64,000 nt of DNA from CAWGJF01 sp963715745 (GTDB lineage: Bacteria > Bacteroidota > Ignavibacteria > Ignavibacteriales > Ignavibacteriaceae): assembly GCA_963715745.1 (NCBI GenBank), contig OY970271.1, positions 1,550,001 through 1,614,000 on the forward strand, in the 5' to 3' direction. Shown one piece after another: positions 27,092-36,406 of the stretch. A program made the translations under genes and the position numbers. Numbering within the stretch: the first letter of the stretch is position 1; each line of letters starts with the position of its first letter. The notes under the pieces were generated by a model. The model was not told the origin of the DNA. It did no database searches and saw only the letters and a list, made by a program, of their open reading frames with translations.

Positions 27092-30000
27092 TGGCGATTA
27101 GTTTAACACCACATCAGACAGCAGCATTAGATTATAAAAACTCAATTTCTCTATCAGCTAATGCAGGTTCTGGAAAAACCTTTGTTCTATCCAGGAGATT
27201 TCTTCAGATTGCTATTAACACTGATGTTCCGTTAAAGAAAATTGCCGCAATTACATTTACTGAAAAAGCCGCAGGTGAACTGTACAGAAAAATCGCCGGT
27301 GAAGTTGATAAACTTCTTACTTTAGAACCTGATGATAATCTGAAAAGAAAACTTAACAGTATTCGAAGACAGCTTGTTTCCGCAAACATTTCAACTATCC
27401 ACTCCTTTTGTGTAAATATATTAAAAGAATTTCCAGTAGAAGCAGAACTTGATGCAAATTTTATTCCTATTGATTCGCGAGAATCTGATGAGTTGCTGGA
27501 TCTATCAATTCAGGAGGTTTTTACACTTTCCGAGGAAAATGAAGAACTTAATAAAATTATTAAAGAGCTGGTCAGATTATTTTTTTCTGAGAGCAGACTT
27601 CGTAACCAGATAAAATATCTTTTTAATAAAAGAAAAAATCTTGAGAATCTTAAAAATATTTTATATAAAAAAGATGCTGAAGAAATATCAAAATTTTATG
27701 ATGAAGCTTTTTTGTTTGGGCTTGGAAAAATCCTGGAATTTGACAAAGTCGATTTTGTATCTAATCTGCAACAAATAAATGATGCTGTATTAGATGAAAA
27801 AAGTAAAAACCAAATTGCCCTTGAAGTATCTGCATTATTAAAAATACTGAAAAATGAAACAGAAGTTTTTAAACAATTAGATATTATTTCAAAATTAAAA
27901 GACCTCGTTTGCACATCCAAAATAACAATCCGCATAAAAGGTTATTTAGCAAAAGTAGAAGATGATTTATCGTTGGAGCTTATTTCTGATTGTGAGAATT
28001 TTTTCATTGATTATTCTTCTTTTTTCGGTATTGCCAATGATAAAAAATTGACACGGCAGCTAGTAAAATATGGAAAACATATAATCAAACTTTATGATTT
28101 TGTTTATGAAAACTATTCTTACAGGAAAAAATCTCAAGGTCTTCTCGATTTTGAAGATATCCTTATAAAAACAAAAAATTTACTTGAACTTGATCCTGTT
28201 AAGGAATTGCTTTCTGAAAAGTTTAGTTATCTAATGATCGATGAATACCAGGATACAAATGATATTCAATATGAAATTTTCCTCCCTTTGTTAGATGATC
28301 TGAAGAAAGGAAATCTGTTTATTGTTGGAGATGAAAAGCAAAGCATTTATATGTTCAGGGATGCCGATATTTCAGTTTTTAAGAAAACAAGTACTGATAT
28401 TAGAAAGAAATCAGGAAAAAGATATATTTTAAATTTACCTGATAGCTTCAGGATGAGTCCGGTTATATGTTTGTTTGTAAATAAATTGTTTGAAAACCTG
28501 TTTGCAAATCCAAAAGATATCTTTAATGAAGTATATCATTCTGATTTAATTTGCGCGCGAAGTGATGGATTCCAGGGGAGAATCGAAATTTTAAAAAAGC
28601 TTAATTCGGAAACAGAGTTTTCAGAAGCAGATTTAATAGCCAGAAGGATTCTTCTTCTGAAGCAGGAAGAAAAAGAAGGAACCTCAATTAATTGGAATGA
28701 TATTGCTATTCTTGTCAGAAAAAGAAATTCATTTACTGAACTTGAAAAAAGTTTTACTAAATATAGAATTCCATATTCAATAATTGGTGGTAAGGGGTTT
28801 TATCAAAGACAATCTATCTATGATATTTATAACTTTTTCTCATTTCTTTTAGATTCCGGTAATGATACTGCATTAATTGGTATTCTTCGCTCGCCATTTT
28901 TTAACATTTCAGATCCCAAAATATTTTCGTTGAACATAAATGGATTTAACAACCTGTGGGAAAAGTTAAAACTTTATTCGGAAGGTGATTCTGAATTAAA
29001 AAAAGTTGAGGAAAAACTTAATAAAATACTTGGTCTGGCTGCGTCAATTTCAATACCTGAACTATTGCGAATGATATTACAGGAATTTGAATTCTTTTCT
29101 GTTCTTTCATCATCTTCAAACGGGAAACAGGAAATTGCAAATATTGAAAAACTTATCAAGCTCACTTCTGAATTTTATAACAGCGGTTTTAAAACTCTTT
29201 ACGATTATGTGGACTTCTTAAAATCGTCAATTGAGGGAATTGAAGATGAGGCACAGGCAGGTCTGGCTGAGTCAGAGGAGAGTGTTAACCTGATGACAAT
29301 CCATCAGGCAAAAGGTTTAGAATTTCCAGTTGTATTTCTTTTCAGGTGTAATGAAACTTCACAGGAAAACAATGTTAAATCAAGATCCGTTATTGTCGAT
29401 AAAGATTTTGGAATATTAACGAAAGTTCCTGAGAACGGGAATTATTTCTCTGAATATAAATCTCCACCAATAAATCTTCTCTATAATTTTATTGAATCAA
29501 AGAAGAATACAGCTGAAATAAAAAGACTGTTTTATGTTGCTGCTACACGTGCAAAAGATTATCTGTTTATTTCTTCTGAATTAAAAGAGGATAAAATGCA
29601 GCAGAAAAATTCATTTATTTATCTTTTAAAGAAAGGGCTTGGGATTGATTTAGACAAAAATGAATTTTCGCTTCAGGGAGATGTTAAATTTTTAGAAAGT
29701 AAAAAAGGTGAATACCTAACTACTAAGAAAAACATCAGCAGTAAAACAAGGATTTTAAATTATTCTGATATACCTGAACCGGATTATGAATTATCTGATA
29801 GGCGTCCTGAAGAAAAACTAATTGCAGTTAAAGACATTTCTGATCATTCTAAAAATGAAATTATCTCTGCCACCAAATACTCTGTATTTTGTCAGTGTCC
29901 GTTAAAGTATAAACTGATTTATCAAAATGGTTTTAATAAAATAATGGAAGAACAGCAAAATTGGAACCAACAGAAACAAAGAAAAACCAGATTTGAATTT

Positions 30001-30687
30001 AACGACTCGGAGAAAATTTCTCTATCGAATGAAGAACAATTTCCTTCAGATTCACTTTCGGCAAGTGTTAAAGGGAGAATAATTCACAAAGTGCTTCAGC
30101 AAAATCCTGATCCGGAAAATCTGTCGGATATAATTAAAGAAAATATTTCTGCTTATGATAATTCAATTAACAAAGAGGATATGTCCAATTTAACAGAATC
30201 AAATATTGAAGAAGAAATTATATCTTATATAAATTCCGATGAATATAAATTTCTAAACTCATTTGAAAAGTTTCATAATGAGTATGAAATTTATTTAAAA
30301 GAAAATAATTATTATCTGTTTGGAATTATTGATAAACTGGTATATACAAACGACAAAATTATTATCGTAGACTATAAGACTGATAATATCGCTGATTCTG
30401 AAATAGAGATTAGAGCAAATACTTATCAACACCAGTTAGGTTTTTATTCGTATATCATAAAGGGATATTTAAAGGAAGTGAAAGAAATTGAGGGTAGGAT
30501 TGAGTTTATCAAGCATCCGGGAAAACCTGTAAAATATAAATATAATGAGCACAATTGGATGAAATTAAATACAGGGATTAAAAATTTTATTAATAATTTG
30601 AGAGAGAATAACTTTAATCCTAATTTTGAACATTGCAGTAATTGCGGATTCTTCCTTAACTCAAAAAAGTGTGTTGCAATCCATTAG
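27091..30687 (+). CDS. AddA/RecB-like UvrD-family helicase with C-terminal PD-(D/E)XK nuclease
   Basis: This protein of 1198 residues is predicted to unwind and degrade DNA ends during double-strand break repair. Superfamily 1 motifs are complete: Walker A NAGSGKT (K29), FEDIL, Walker B MIDEYQDT (D384-E385), GDEKQSIYMFRDAD, MTIHQAKGLEFPVVFL and YVAATRAKDYL. The C-terminal nuclease has IIDKL (D1081) and VDYKT (D1094, K1096). Cysteines at 934/936 and at 1182, 1185 and 1194 bracket the nuclease, as in Fe-S nucleases such as AddB and AdnA. The length and helicase content favour AddA. No AddB partner gene lies in the window. It is coupled to the kinase gene by a 1-nt overlap. Confidence 0.88.
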   Translation: MAISLTPHQTAALDYKNSISLSANAGSGKTFVLSRRFLQIAINTDVPLKKIAAITFTEKAAGELYRKIAGEVDKLLTLEPDDNLKRKLNSIRRQLVSANISTIHSFCVNILKEFPVEAELDANFIPIDSRESDELLDLSIQEVFTLSEENEELNKIIKELVRLFFSESRLRNQIKYLFNKRKNLENLKNILYKKDAEEISKFYDEAFLFGLGKILEFDKVDFVSNLQQINDAVLDEKSKNQIALEVSALLKILKNETEVFKQLDIISKLKDLVCTSKITIRIKGYLAKVEDDLSLELISDCENFFIDYSSFFGIANDKKLTRQLVKYGKHIIKLYDFVYENYSYRKKSQGLLDFEDILIKTKNLLELDPVKELLSEKFSYLMIDEYQDTNDIQYEIFLPLLDDLKKGNLFIVGDEKQSIYMFRDADISVFKKTSTDIRKKSGKRYILNLPDSFRMSPVICLFVNKLFENLFANPKDIFNEVYHSDLICARSDGFQGRIEILKKLNSETEFSEADLIARRILLLKQEEKEGTSINWNDIAILVRKRNSFTELEKSFTKYRIPYSIIGGKGFYQRQSIYDIYNFFSFLLDSGNDTALIGILRSPFFNISDPKIFSLNINGFNNLWEKLKLYSEGDSELKKVEEKLNKILGLAASISIPELLRMILQEFEFFSVLSSSSNGKQEIANIEKLIKLTSEFYNSGFKTLYDYVDFLKSSIEGIEDEAQAGLAESEESVNLMTIHQAKGLEFPVVFLFRCNETSQENNVKSRSVIVDKDFGILTKVPENGNYFSEYKSPPINLLYNFIESKKNTAEIKRLFYVAATRAKDYLFISSELKEDKMQQKNSFIYLLKKGLGIDLDKNEFSLQGDVKFLESKKGEYLTTKKNISSKTRILNYSDIPEPDYELSDRRPEEKLIAVKDISDHSKNEIISATKYSVFCQCPLKYKLIYQNGFNKIMEEQQNWNQQKQRKTRFEFNDSEKISLSNEEQFPSDSLSASVKGRIIHKVLQQNPDPENLSDIIKENISAYDNSINKEDMSNLTESNIEEEIISYINSDEYKFLNSFEKFHNEYEIYLKENNYYLFGIIDKLVYTNDKIIIVDYKTDNIADSEIEIRANTYQHQLGFYSYIIKGYLKEVKEIEGRIEFIKHPGKPVKYKYNEHNWMKLNTGIKNFINNLRENNFNPNFEHCSNCGFFLNSKKCVAIH

Positions 30688-30710
30688 AAATTTTAACCGG
30701 AAGTCGAAAA

Positions 30711-31172
30711 ATGCAAAAGAAAATTACAATCATTCGCAATCTTGAAATTATTGAAAAAGAATTGAACTCCGCTGCAAGTGGTGTAGCCGCTCTTACAGTT
30801 AAGAAAGATGCGTTTGTTCAATTCGCAACAAACTTTGTTTATCACGATAAAAATATTTTTTTATTTCTAAATGGAACTGAATTACTTAAAAGTATACGAT
30901 TTGACGTTTTAGCCAGATTTTCAATCTTTAAAAATATTTCACCAGAAAAGGAAGATATAAAAAAAGACCAAATATATAGATTGTTCTCAATTACGGTTAC
31001 CGGTGAACTTAAAGAGGTAGAAGAGAAAAAAGTATTGAACGAAGTGACGCAAAGTTACATTCAGAAATATTCCGGTAAACTTATTCTCGGGGAAAAGGAT
31101 ACGGACTCTTTAGGCAAACTGGTTTTTATTGATTCCAATGAATTAATTGCATTCGAAGAAACAGGGAGTTGA
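30711..31172 (+). CDS. Hypothetical protein, possibly FMN split-barrel-like
   Basis: This 153-residue product starts at the ATG at 30711. An earlier GTG at 30669 would overlap the helicase end and adds an unlikely cysteine-rich leader. The protein has an N-terminal helix, then LTVKKDAFVQFATNFVYHD, NIFLFLNG and a long C-terminal helix. The order (residue about 15-70) is loosely like the pyridoxamine-phosphate-oxidase split barrel, in which a strand pair is followed by a Lys/Arg-containing stretch. I cannot confirm a family. It lies 23 nt after the helicase gene and 41 nt before the SpmAB-like gene. Confidence 0.6.
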   Translation: MQKKITIIRNLEIIEKELNSAASGVAALTVKKDAFVQFATNFVYHDKNIFLFLNGTELLKSIRFDVLARFSIFKNISPEKEDIKKDQIYRLFSITVTGELKEVEEKKVLNEVTQSYIQKYSGKLILGEKDTDSLGKLVFIDSNELIAFEETGS

Positions 31173-31213
31173 TCTGTTTTTGTTATGTACTTTAAATTTC
31201 GGAGAGATTAATT

Positions 31214-32845
31214 ATGCTTAATTATGTCTGGCTGGGGTTAATACTTTTAGGTATTGGAACAGCTATTACAACAGACATAATTAATTCCGGTGAAAATAAA
31301 TTTCGAAATGGCGAAAGTCTGGAAATTGTTCTTCAATCAAATCAAAAAATAAACCCCTATCGAAACAAATCATTAAATGCTAACGTATTAATTACTAAAA
31401 AATCATTTAATAATTTTTATTACACCAAAACAGATTCTGATATCGTCCAGCCAGCCTTAATTATTTTTACAAAAGAAAAAGAACAAGCAAAGATTATTTT
31501 AAATATTGACAATTCGTCTCCTGAAATCTGGCAGGAAATGGCTGCCAGTTCAGGGAAGGAAAATCAATTAATCGGAAATCTGACTTTAGGTGATGTAGTT
31601 TCTGAAAATCGCATTAATGCTTCTGTATTATTCGAAAATATATCATTTGTAAAAATGAAGGATGTTACTAATTCCTCACTTTCAATTGCAAGCGAAGCAG
31701 TAAAGATCGCTCTTGGTTTAATCGGCATAATGGCTTTGTGGCTTGGTGTTATGAAAGTTGCTGAAAAAGCAGGATTGATTTCATTCCTTGCAAAAATATT
31801 AAAACCAGTAATGAGAAGATTATTTCCGGAAATACCTTCTGACCATCCTGCAATTGGTTCAATGATTATGAATATTTCAGCAAATATGCTGGGATTGGGA
31901 AACGCGGCAACTCCGTTTGGATTAAAAGCGATGGAAGAAATGGAAGAGTTAAATCCAAACAAAGGTGTTGCGAGCAATTCCATGATTACATTTCTGGCAA
32001 TAAATACTGCAGGGCTAACATTAATTCCAGCAACAGCAATTGCAGTTCGTGCAGCTGCCGGAAGTTCAAATCCGGCTATTATAATTGGAACTTCAATTTT
32101 TGGTGCCGGCTGTGCAACAATAGCAGGAGTTTCAGCTGCTAAACTGGTAGAAAAATTTTCAATGTCAGGTTTAAAATTTACTGATTGGGTTAAATCTAAT
32201 TTGAAATTTATAGTTAGTATTATGATTGCAATTCTTATTGTACTTATCATTAGTATTTCCGGAGTATTTAAAACTGTTTTTTCTGCCTTAAATTTTTTAT
32301 CCGTAATTGATTTCAAAAGTATAATTGAAACATTATCTGTTTTGGCTATTCCAATTCTGATTCTCGTTTTCATAGGCTACGGAGCAATAAAAAAAGTTCG
32401 TGTATATGAAGTTTTTGTGGAAGGTGCAAAAGAAGGATTTAATATTGCTGTAAAGATAATTCCTTATCTTGTTGCTATGCTCGTCGGAATTGCTATATTC
32501 AGAGCCGGAGGAGCAATGGATTGGTTGATTCAAATTTTAAATCCGATAACTACAGCAATCGGTTTACCTGCAGAAGCTTTACCAATGGCATTAATGCGTC
32601 CTCTTTCCGGAAGCGGCTCGCTTGGAATTATGGCTGAAAATCTTTCTGTTTATGGACCCGATTCATTTATTGGAATACTGGTTTCAACATTCTTCGGTAG
32701 TACGGAAACAACATTTTATGTGCTGGCAGTTTATTTCGGAGCTGTTAATATTCGTAACACAAGACATGCTTTGCCAGTAGGATTATTTGCCGATGCGTGT
32801 GGAATTCTCGGAGCGCTTTTTATTGTTCGACTTCTTTTCTCCTAA
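31214..32845 (+). CDS. SpmA-SpmB fusion, nucleoside-recognition (Gate) domain membrane protein
   Basis: This membrane protein of 543 residues joins two domains that in Bacillus are separate spore maturation proteins. Residues about 155-320 match SpmA (MIMNISANMLGLGNAATPFG, NTAGLTLIP). Residues about 395-543 match SpmB (GAKEGFNIAVKIIPYLVAML, RPLSGSGS, TTFYVLAVYFGA). The first 150 residues form a membrane helix plus an exported soluble part. Fusions of this type occur in Bacteroidota, which do not form spores, so the role must differ from spore dehydration. Family members are thought to move small molecules, but the substrate is unknown. GGAG lies nine bases before the ATG. Confidence 0.88.
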   Translation: MLNYVWLGLILLGIGTAITTDIINSGENKFRNGESLEIVLQSNQKINPYRNKSLNANVLITKKSFNNFYYTKTDSDIVQPALIIFTKEKEQAKIILNIDNSSPEIWQEMAASSGKENQLIGNLTLGDVVSENRINASVLFENISFVKMKDVTNSSLSIASEAVKIALGLIGIMALWLGVMKVAEKAGLISFLAKILKPVMRRLFPEIPSDHPAIGSMIMNISANMLGLGNAATPFGLKAMEEMEELNPNKGVASNSMITFLAINTAGLTLIPATAIAVRAAAGSSNPAIIIGTSIFGAGCATIAGVSAAKLVEKFSMSGLKFTDWVKSNLKFIVSIMIAILIVLIISISGVFKTVFSALNFLSVIDFKSIIETLSVLAIPILILVFIGYGAIKKVRVYEVFVEGAKEGFNIAVKIIPYLVAMLVGIAIFRAGGAMDWLIQILNPITTAIGLPAEALPMALMRPLSGSGSLGIMAENLSVYGPDSFIGILVSTFFGSTETTFYVLAVYFGAVNIRNTRHALPVGLFADACGILGALFIVRLLFS

Positions 32846-32854
32846 GACTTTTTG

Positions 32855-33808
32855 ATGAAAATTTTTATTACGAGAGATATCCCGGAAATAGCTTATAAAC
32901 TTCTTAAGAAGAACAATATTGATTTTGAGGTTTACAAAAAAGATAAACCAATTCCACGCAAACTTCTTCTTGATAAAATTAAAAATGTAGATGGGCTTAT
33001 CACTTTACTTACGGAAAAGATTGACAAAAAAGTAATTGACTCAATGAAGAAATGTAAAGTTATAGCAAACTACGCAGTTGGTTATAACAATATTGATATT
33101 GAATATACAAAACAAAAAAATATTATTGTTACAAATACCCCAGACGTACTCACAGAATCTACTGCCGATTTAACAATGGCATTAATTCTTTCTTGTTCGA
33201 GAAGATTATTCGAATCTGAAAATCTGGTTCGTAAAAGAAAATTCAAAGGCTGGAAACCAAAATTACTTCTGGGGGTTGAATTAAGAAATAAAATACTTGG
33301 TATTATTGGTGCCGGTAGAATCGGGACTGCAGTCGGAGTTAGGGCTAAAGCATTTGGAACAAATATAATTTATTTTGATTCCACCAGGAATAATATACTT
33401 GAAGAAAAGGCATCTGCGAAAAAAGTTAGCTTAAAGTTTTTATTACAAAACTCTGATATTATTTCGGTTCACCTGCCATTAAATGAAAATACTTATCATT
33501 TCCTGGATAAAGAAAATTTATCTCTGGTAAAAAAAACAGCAATAATTGTTAATACTTCACGAGGAGAAATTATTGATGAGAAGTATTTAATTAAAATGTT
33601 AAAGAAGAATAGAATTAGATCTGTAGGATTTGATGTTTATGAAAATGAACCAAAAATTAATAATGAACTGTTAAAATTGAAAAACGTTGTTCTGTTGCCC
33701 CACATAGGTAGTGCAACTGAAGAAGCTCGTTCGGCAATGGCTGAATTAGCTGCTCAAAATGTTATTGGTGTTCTGAAGAATAATAAACCAATTACACCTG
33801 TTATTTAG
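32855..33808 (+). CDS. D-2-hydroxyacid dehydrogenase (glyoxylate/hydroxypyruvate reductase type)
   Basis: This NAD(P)-dependent enzyme of 317 residues is counted from the ATG at 32855. A TTG immediately before it is less likely. Family features are the substrate loop with YAVGYNNID, the Rossmann motif GIIGAGRIGTAVG (about 148-160), NTSRGEIIDE with the catalytic arginine, the glutamate in GFDVYENEP and the histidine in HIGSATEEAR. The pattern fits glyoxylate/hydroxypyruvate reductase or D-glycerate dehydrogenase more than serA, since no ACT domain follows. It lies 9 nt after the SpmAB-like gene. Confidence 0.9.
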   Translation: MKIFITRDIPEIAYKLLKKNNIDFEVYKKDKPIPRKLLLDKIKNVDGLITLLTEKIDKKVIDSMKKCKVIANYAVGYNNIDIEYTKQKNIIVTNTPDVLTESTADLTMALILSCSRRLFESENLVRKRKFKGWKPKLLLGVELRNKILGIIGAGRIGTAVGVRAKAFGTNIIYFDSTRNNILEEKASAKKVSLKFLLQNSDIISVHLPLNENTYHFLDKENLSLVKKTAIIVNTSRGEIIDEKYLIKMLKKNRIRSVGFDVYENEPKINNELLKLKNVVLLPHIGSATEEARSAMAELAAQNVIGVLKNNKPITPVI

Positions 33809-33866
33809 TTTTTGTTGATAATCTTTTGGCATATCGGTAATTTTCAAATCAAAAAGAAAAACTATA

Positions 33867-34988
33867 ATGAGAATCGGAATTCCTACAGAGACCCGTTGGG
33901 AGGAAAGACGGGTTGCATTAGCTCCGGCTGGTGTTGATTCATTAATCAGGGCAGGGCATACTGTTTATATTCAAAGCGGTGCGGGCGATGGAAGCCATTT
34001 TACTGACCAGGATTATGAAGAAGTTGGTGCAACTATTAAATATAATGTTGAAGAAGTTTACGCCCGCTCTGAGATGATTGTTAAAGTTGCCCCAATTACA
34101 GAAGATGAAGTTGATTTTCTCCAGGAAGGACAAACCTTTTTATCTTTTCTGCATCTTGCTGTAGGAAGAAAAAATATTCTGGAAAAGCTCCTTCTGAAAA
34201 AAATTACTGCTATCGGCTATGAATTAATTGAAGAAAATTCTCGACTTCCGGTTCTTAATTCGATGAGTGAAATTGCAGGTCAGCTTGCCATACAGGTTTC
34301 GGAAAGATATCTTGAAAGTTATACAAAAAGCGGAAGAGGAATTCTACTTGGAGGAATAACAGGCGTTGCTCCTGCTGCTGTTGTAATTCTTGGTGCCGGT
34401 GTTGTCGGAATTACCGCAGCTCGTGCTGCATTAGGAAGAGGAGCACAAGTTATCGTTATAGATAAAGACTTAGGTAGGCTTAGACAAATTGAATCTGAAT
34501 TTCAGAAAAGAGTAACAACTGTAATGGCAAATCCATATACAATTTCCCGTGGTGTGAAATTTGCTGATGTGCTTATTGGAGCTGTCCTTATTAAAGGTGT
34601 AAAAACACCTCATCTTGTAACTGAAGAAATGGTTAAAACCATGAAAAAAGGAGCAGTAATTGTTGATGTTTCAATCGATCAGGGTGGATGTATTGAAACC
34701 AGCAGAATAACAACTCTTTCTGATCCTGTTTATACTATGCACGACGTTATTCACTATTGTGTACCAAATATGCCGGCTATTGTTTCCCGAACCGCAAGCT
34801 ATGGTTTGACAAATTCAACACTGGGTTATATTCAAAATATTGCTGATAACGGATTAGCTAATTCTCTTATGGGTAATGATGGTTTAAGTAAAGGAGTTTG
34901 TGCTTATAATGGATTTTGTACAAATGAATCCCTTGCAAATACATTTAATATAGAACACAAAAAACTCCACATCTTTTCTACAAATTAA
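33867..34988 (+). CDS. ald: L-alanine dehydrogenase
   Basis: This enzyme of 373 residues interconverts L-alanine and pyruvate with NAD and ammonia. The N-terminus MRIGIPTETRWEERRVALAP (R15) is typical. K73 and H96 (in FLHLAVG) match the substrate-binding lysine and catalytic histidine of characterised enzymes. The NAD-binding loop is ILGAGVVGITAARAALG, followed by DKDLGRLRQIE. DQGGCIET and YCVPNMPAIVSRTAS are also family hallmarks. The length is normal. It starts 58 nt after the dehydrogenase gene on the same strand. Confidence 0.95.
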   Translation: MRIGIPTETRWEERRVALAPAGVDSLIRAGHTVYIQSGAGDGSHFTDQDYEEVGATIKYNVEEVYARSEMIVKVAPITEDEVDFLQEGQTFLSFLHLAVGRKNILEKLLLKKITAIGYELIEENSRLPVLNSMSEIAGQLAIQVSERYLESYTKSGRGILLGGITGVAPAAVVILGAGVVGITAARAALGRGAQVIVIDKDLGRLRQIESEFQKRVTTVMANPYTISRGVKFADVLIGAVLIKGVKTPHLVTEEMVKTMKKGAVIVDVSIDQGGCIETSRITTLSDPVYTMHDVIHYCVPNMPAIVSRTASYGLTNSTLGYIQNIADNGLANSLMGNDGLSKGVCAYNGFCTNESLANTFNIEHKKLHIFSTN

Positions 34989-35032
34989 TAAATTAAACTC
35001 CTTTTATTTGGGGATAAATTCAAATATAAATT

Positions 35033-36397
35033 ATGACACAACTAATGGCTACTGAAGAAGAAATAAAACAAAAAAATTTACCGAGGAACCTATTAAGCCT
35101 TTATTCGCAGAAAGTTTGCTCAGCAGATGAAGCTGTTAAAGTTTTGAAGTCGGGGGATAATGTAGTAATTCAACCCGGGTGTGCTGTACCAATGGAACTT
35201 GTTAGAGCAATGGTAAGAAGAAAGGATACTCTTACCGATATAACTGTCTATCATATTCTGATAGTAGGAAACCTGCTATATACCGAGCCGGGAATGGAAA
35301 AACATTTTAAACACAAAGCTTTTTTTATTGGTGGGAATACACGAAAAGCTGTTAATGAGGGTCGTGCAGAATTTATCCCGATTTTCTTATCTGAAGTACC
35401 TTTGATTTTTAAAAGAGGAATTGTTCCTGTTGATGTTGCATTTCTGAATGTATCACCACCGGACGAACATGGATTCTGCAGTTATGGAGTGGATGTTGGT
35501 ACAATTAAAACTGCAGCAGAAAAAGCTAAAACAATTATAGCTCAGGTAAACAGGCAAATGCCCAGAAGTTTGGGCGATAGTTTTATACATATAAGTAAAA
35601 TTCATCACATTGTTGAATACGAAGAAAATATTCAGGAACTTCCGCAGGTTGATCCGAATGCGAGCAAGCAAATACTCGATATTTATGATGCAATAGGTAA
35701 ATTTGTTGCGGAAATGATTGAAGATGGTTCTACCCTGCAGATGGGTATTGGTGCTATCCCTGATTCTGTAATGAAATATTTAAGTGACAGGAAAAACCTT
35801 GGCATTCATACTGAAATGTTTTCCGACGGAATAATTGATCTCGTAGAGAGGGGAATAATAAATGGAGAAGAAAAAACTCTCCATCCGGGAAAAATAATTG
35901 CAGGATTTGTTTTAGGTACCCGGCGTGTATTTGATTTTATAGATAACAATCCTGTAATAGAATTTCATCCGCAGGAATATGTGAACGATCCGTTTGTAAT
36001 TGCAAAAAATAAAAAAATGGTTGCAATTAATTCAGCAATTGAAATTGATTTGACAGGACAAGTCTGCTCTGATTCTATAGGATCCCGACTTTACAGTGGT
36101 ATTGGCGGCCAGGTAGATTTCATCCGTGGTGCTGCTCATTCCGAAGGTGGAAAACCAATTATTGCTCTTCCATCGATCACAAAAGATGGAAAGAATTCAA
36201 GAATAGTTACACAATTAAAACCAGGTGCGGGGGTAGTAACTTCACGAGGTGATGTTCATTATGTTGTAACAGAATATGGAGTTGCACATCTTTTTGGAAA
36301 AACAATAAAAGAAAGATGTCGTGCACTTATAAAAATTGCCCATCCGGATTTTAGAGACGAACTTACTGAATACGCCAAAAACACTTACCATATCTGA
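35033..36397 (+). CDS. Acetyl-CoA hydrolase/transferase family (4-hydroxybutyrate CoA-transferase-like)
   Basis: This family I CoA-transferase-like enzyme has 454 residues. The N-terminal half contains the two-layer domain with NVSPPDEHGFCSYGVD. The C-terminal half has the GIGAIPD loop and HTEMFSDG with the catalytic glutamate E261, which forms the acyl-CoA anhydride in characterised members. GIGGQVDFIRGAAHSEGGKPIIA is the CoA-binding segment. The family includes 4-hydroxybutyrate CoA-transferase, succinyl-CoA:acetate transferase and acetyl-CoA hydrolase, and the substrate cannot be fixed by eye. Neighbouring alanine dehydrogenase makes a role in fermentation-type acetate metabolism possible. 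Confidence 0.88.
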   Translation: MTQLMATEEEIKQKNLPRNLLSLYSQKVCSADEAVKVLKSGDNVVIQPGCAVPMELVRAMVRRKDTLTDITVYHILIVGNLLYTEPGMEKHFKHKAFFIGGNTRKAVNEGRAEFIPIFLSEVPLIFKRGIVPVDVAFLNVSPPDEHGFCSYGVDVGTIKTAAEKAKTIIAQVNRQMPRSLGDSFIHISKIHHIVEYEENIQELPQVDPNASKQILDIYDAIGKFVAEMIEDGSTLQMGIGAIPDSVMKYLSDRKNLGIHTEMFSDGIIDLVERGIINGEEKTLHPGKIIAGFVLGTRRVFDFIDNNPVIEFHPQEYVNDPFVIAKNKKMVAINSAIEIDLTGQVCSDSIGSRLYSGIGGQVDFIRGAAHSEGGKPIIALPSITKDGKNSRIVTQLKPGAGVVTSRGDVHYVVTEYGVAHLFGKTIKERCRALIKIAHPDFRDELTEYAKNTYHI

Positions 36398-36406
36398 TTT
36401 GTTTAT

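Noticed and set aside
31564..32373. Long open frame of 269 codons on the minus strand within the SpmA-SpmB gene.
   Set aside because: It lies antisense to a clear family protein, has a low-complexity Ile/Asn/Ala composition typical of antisense shadows, and has no ribosome binding site.
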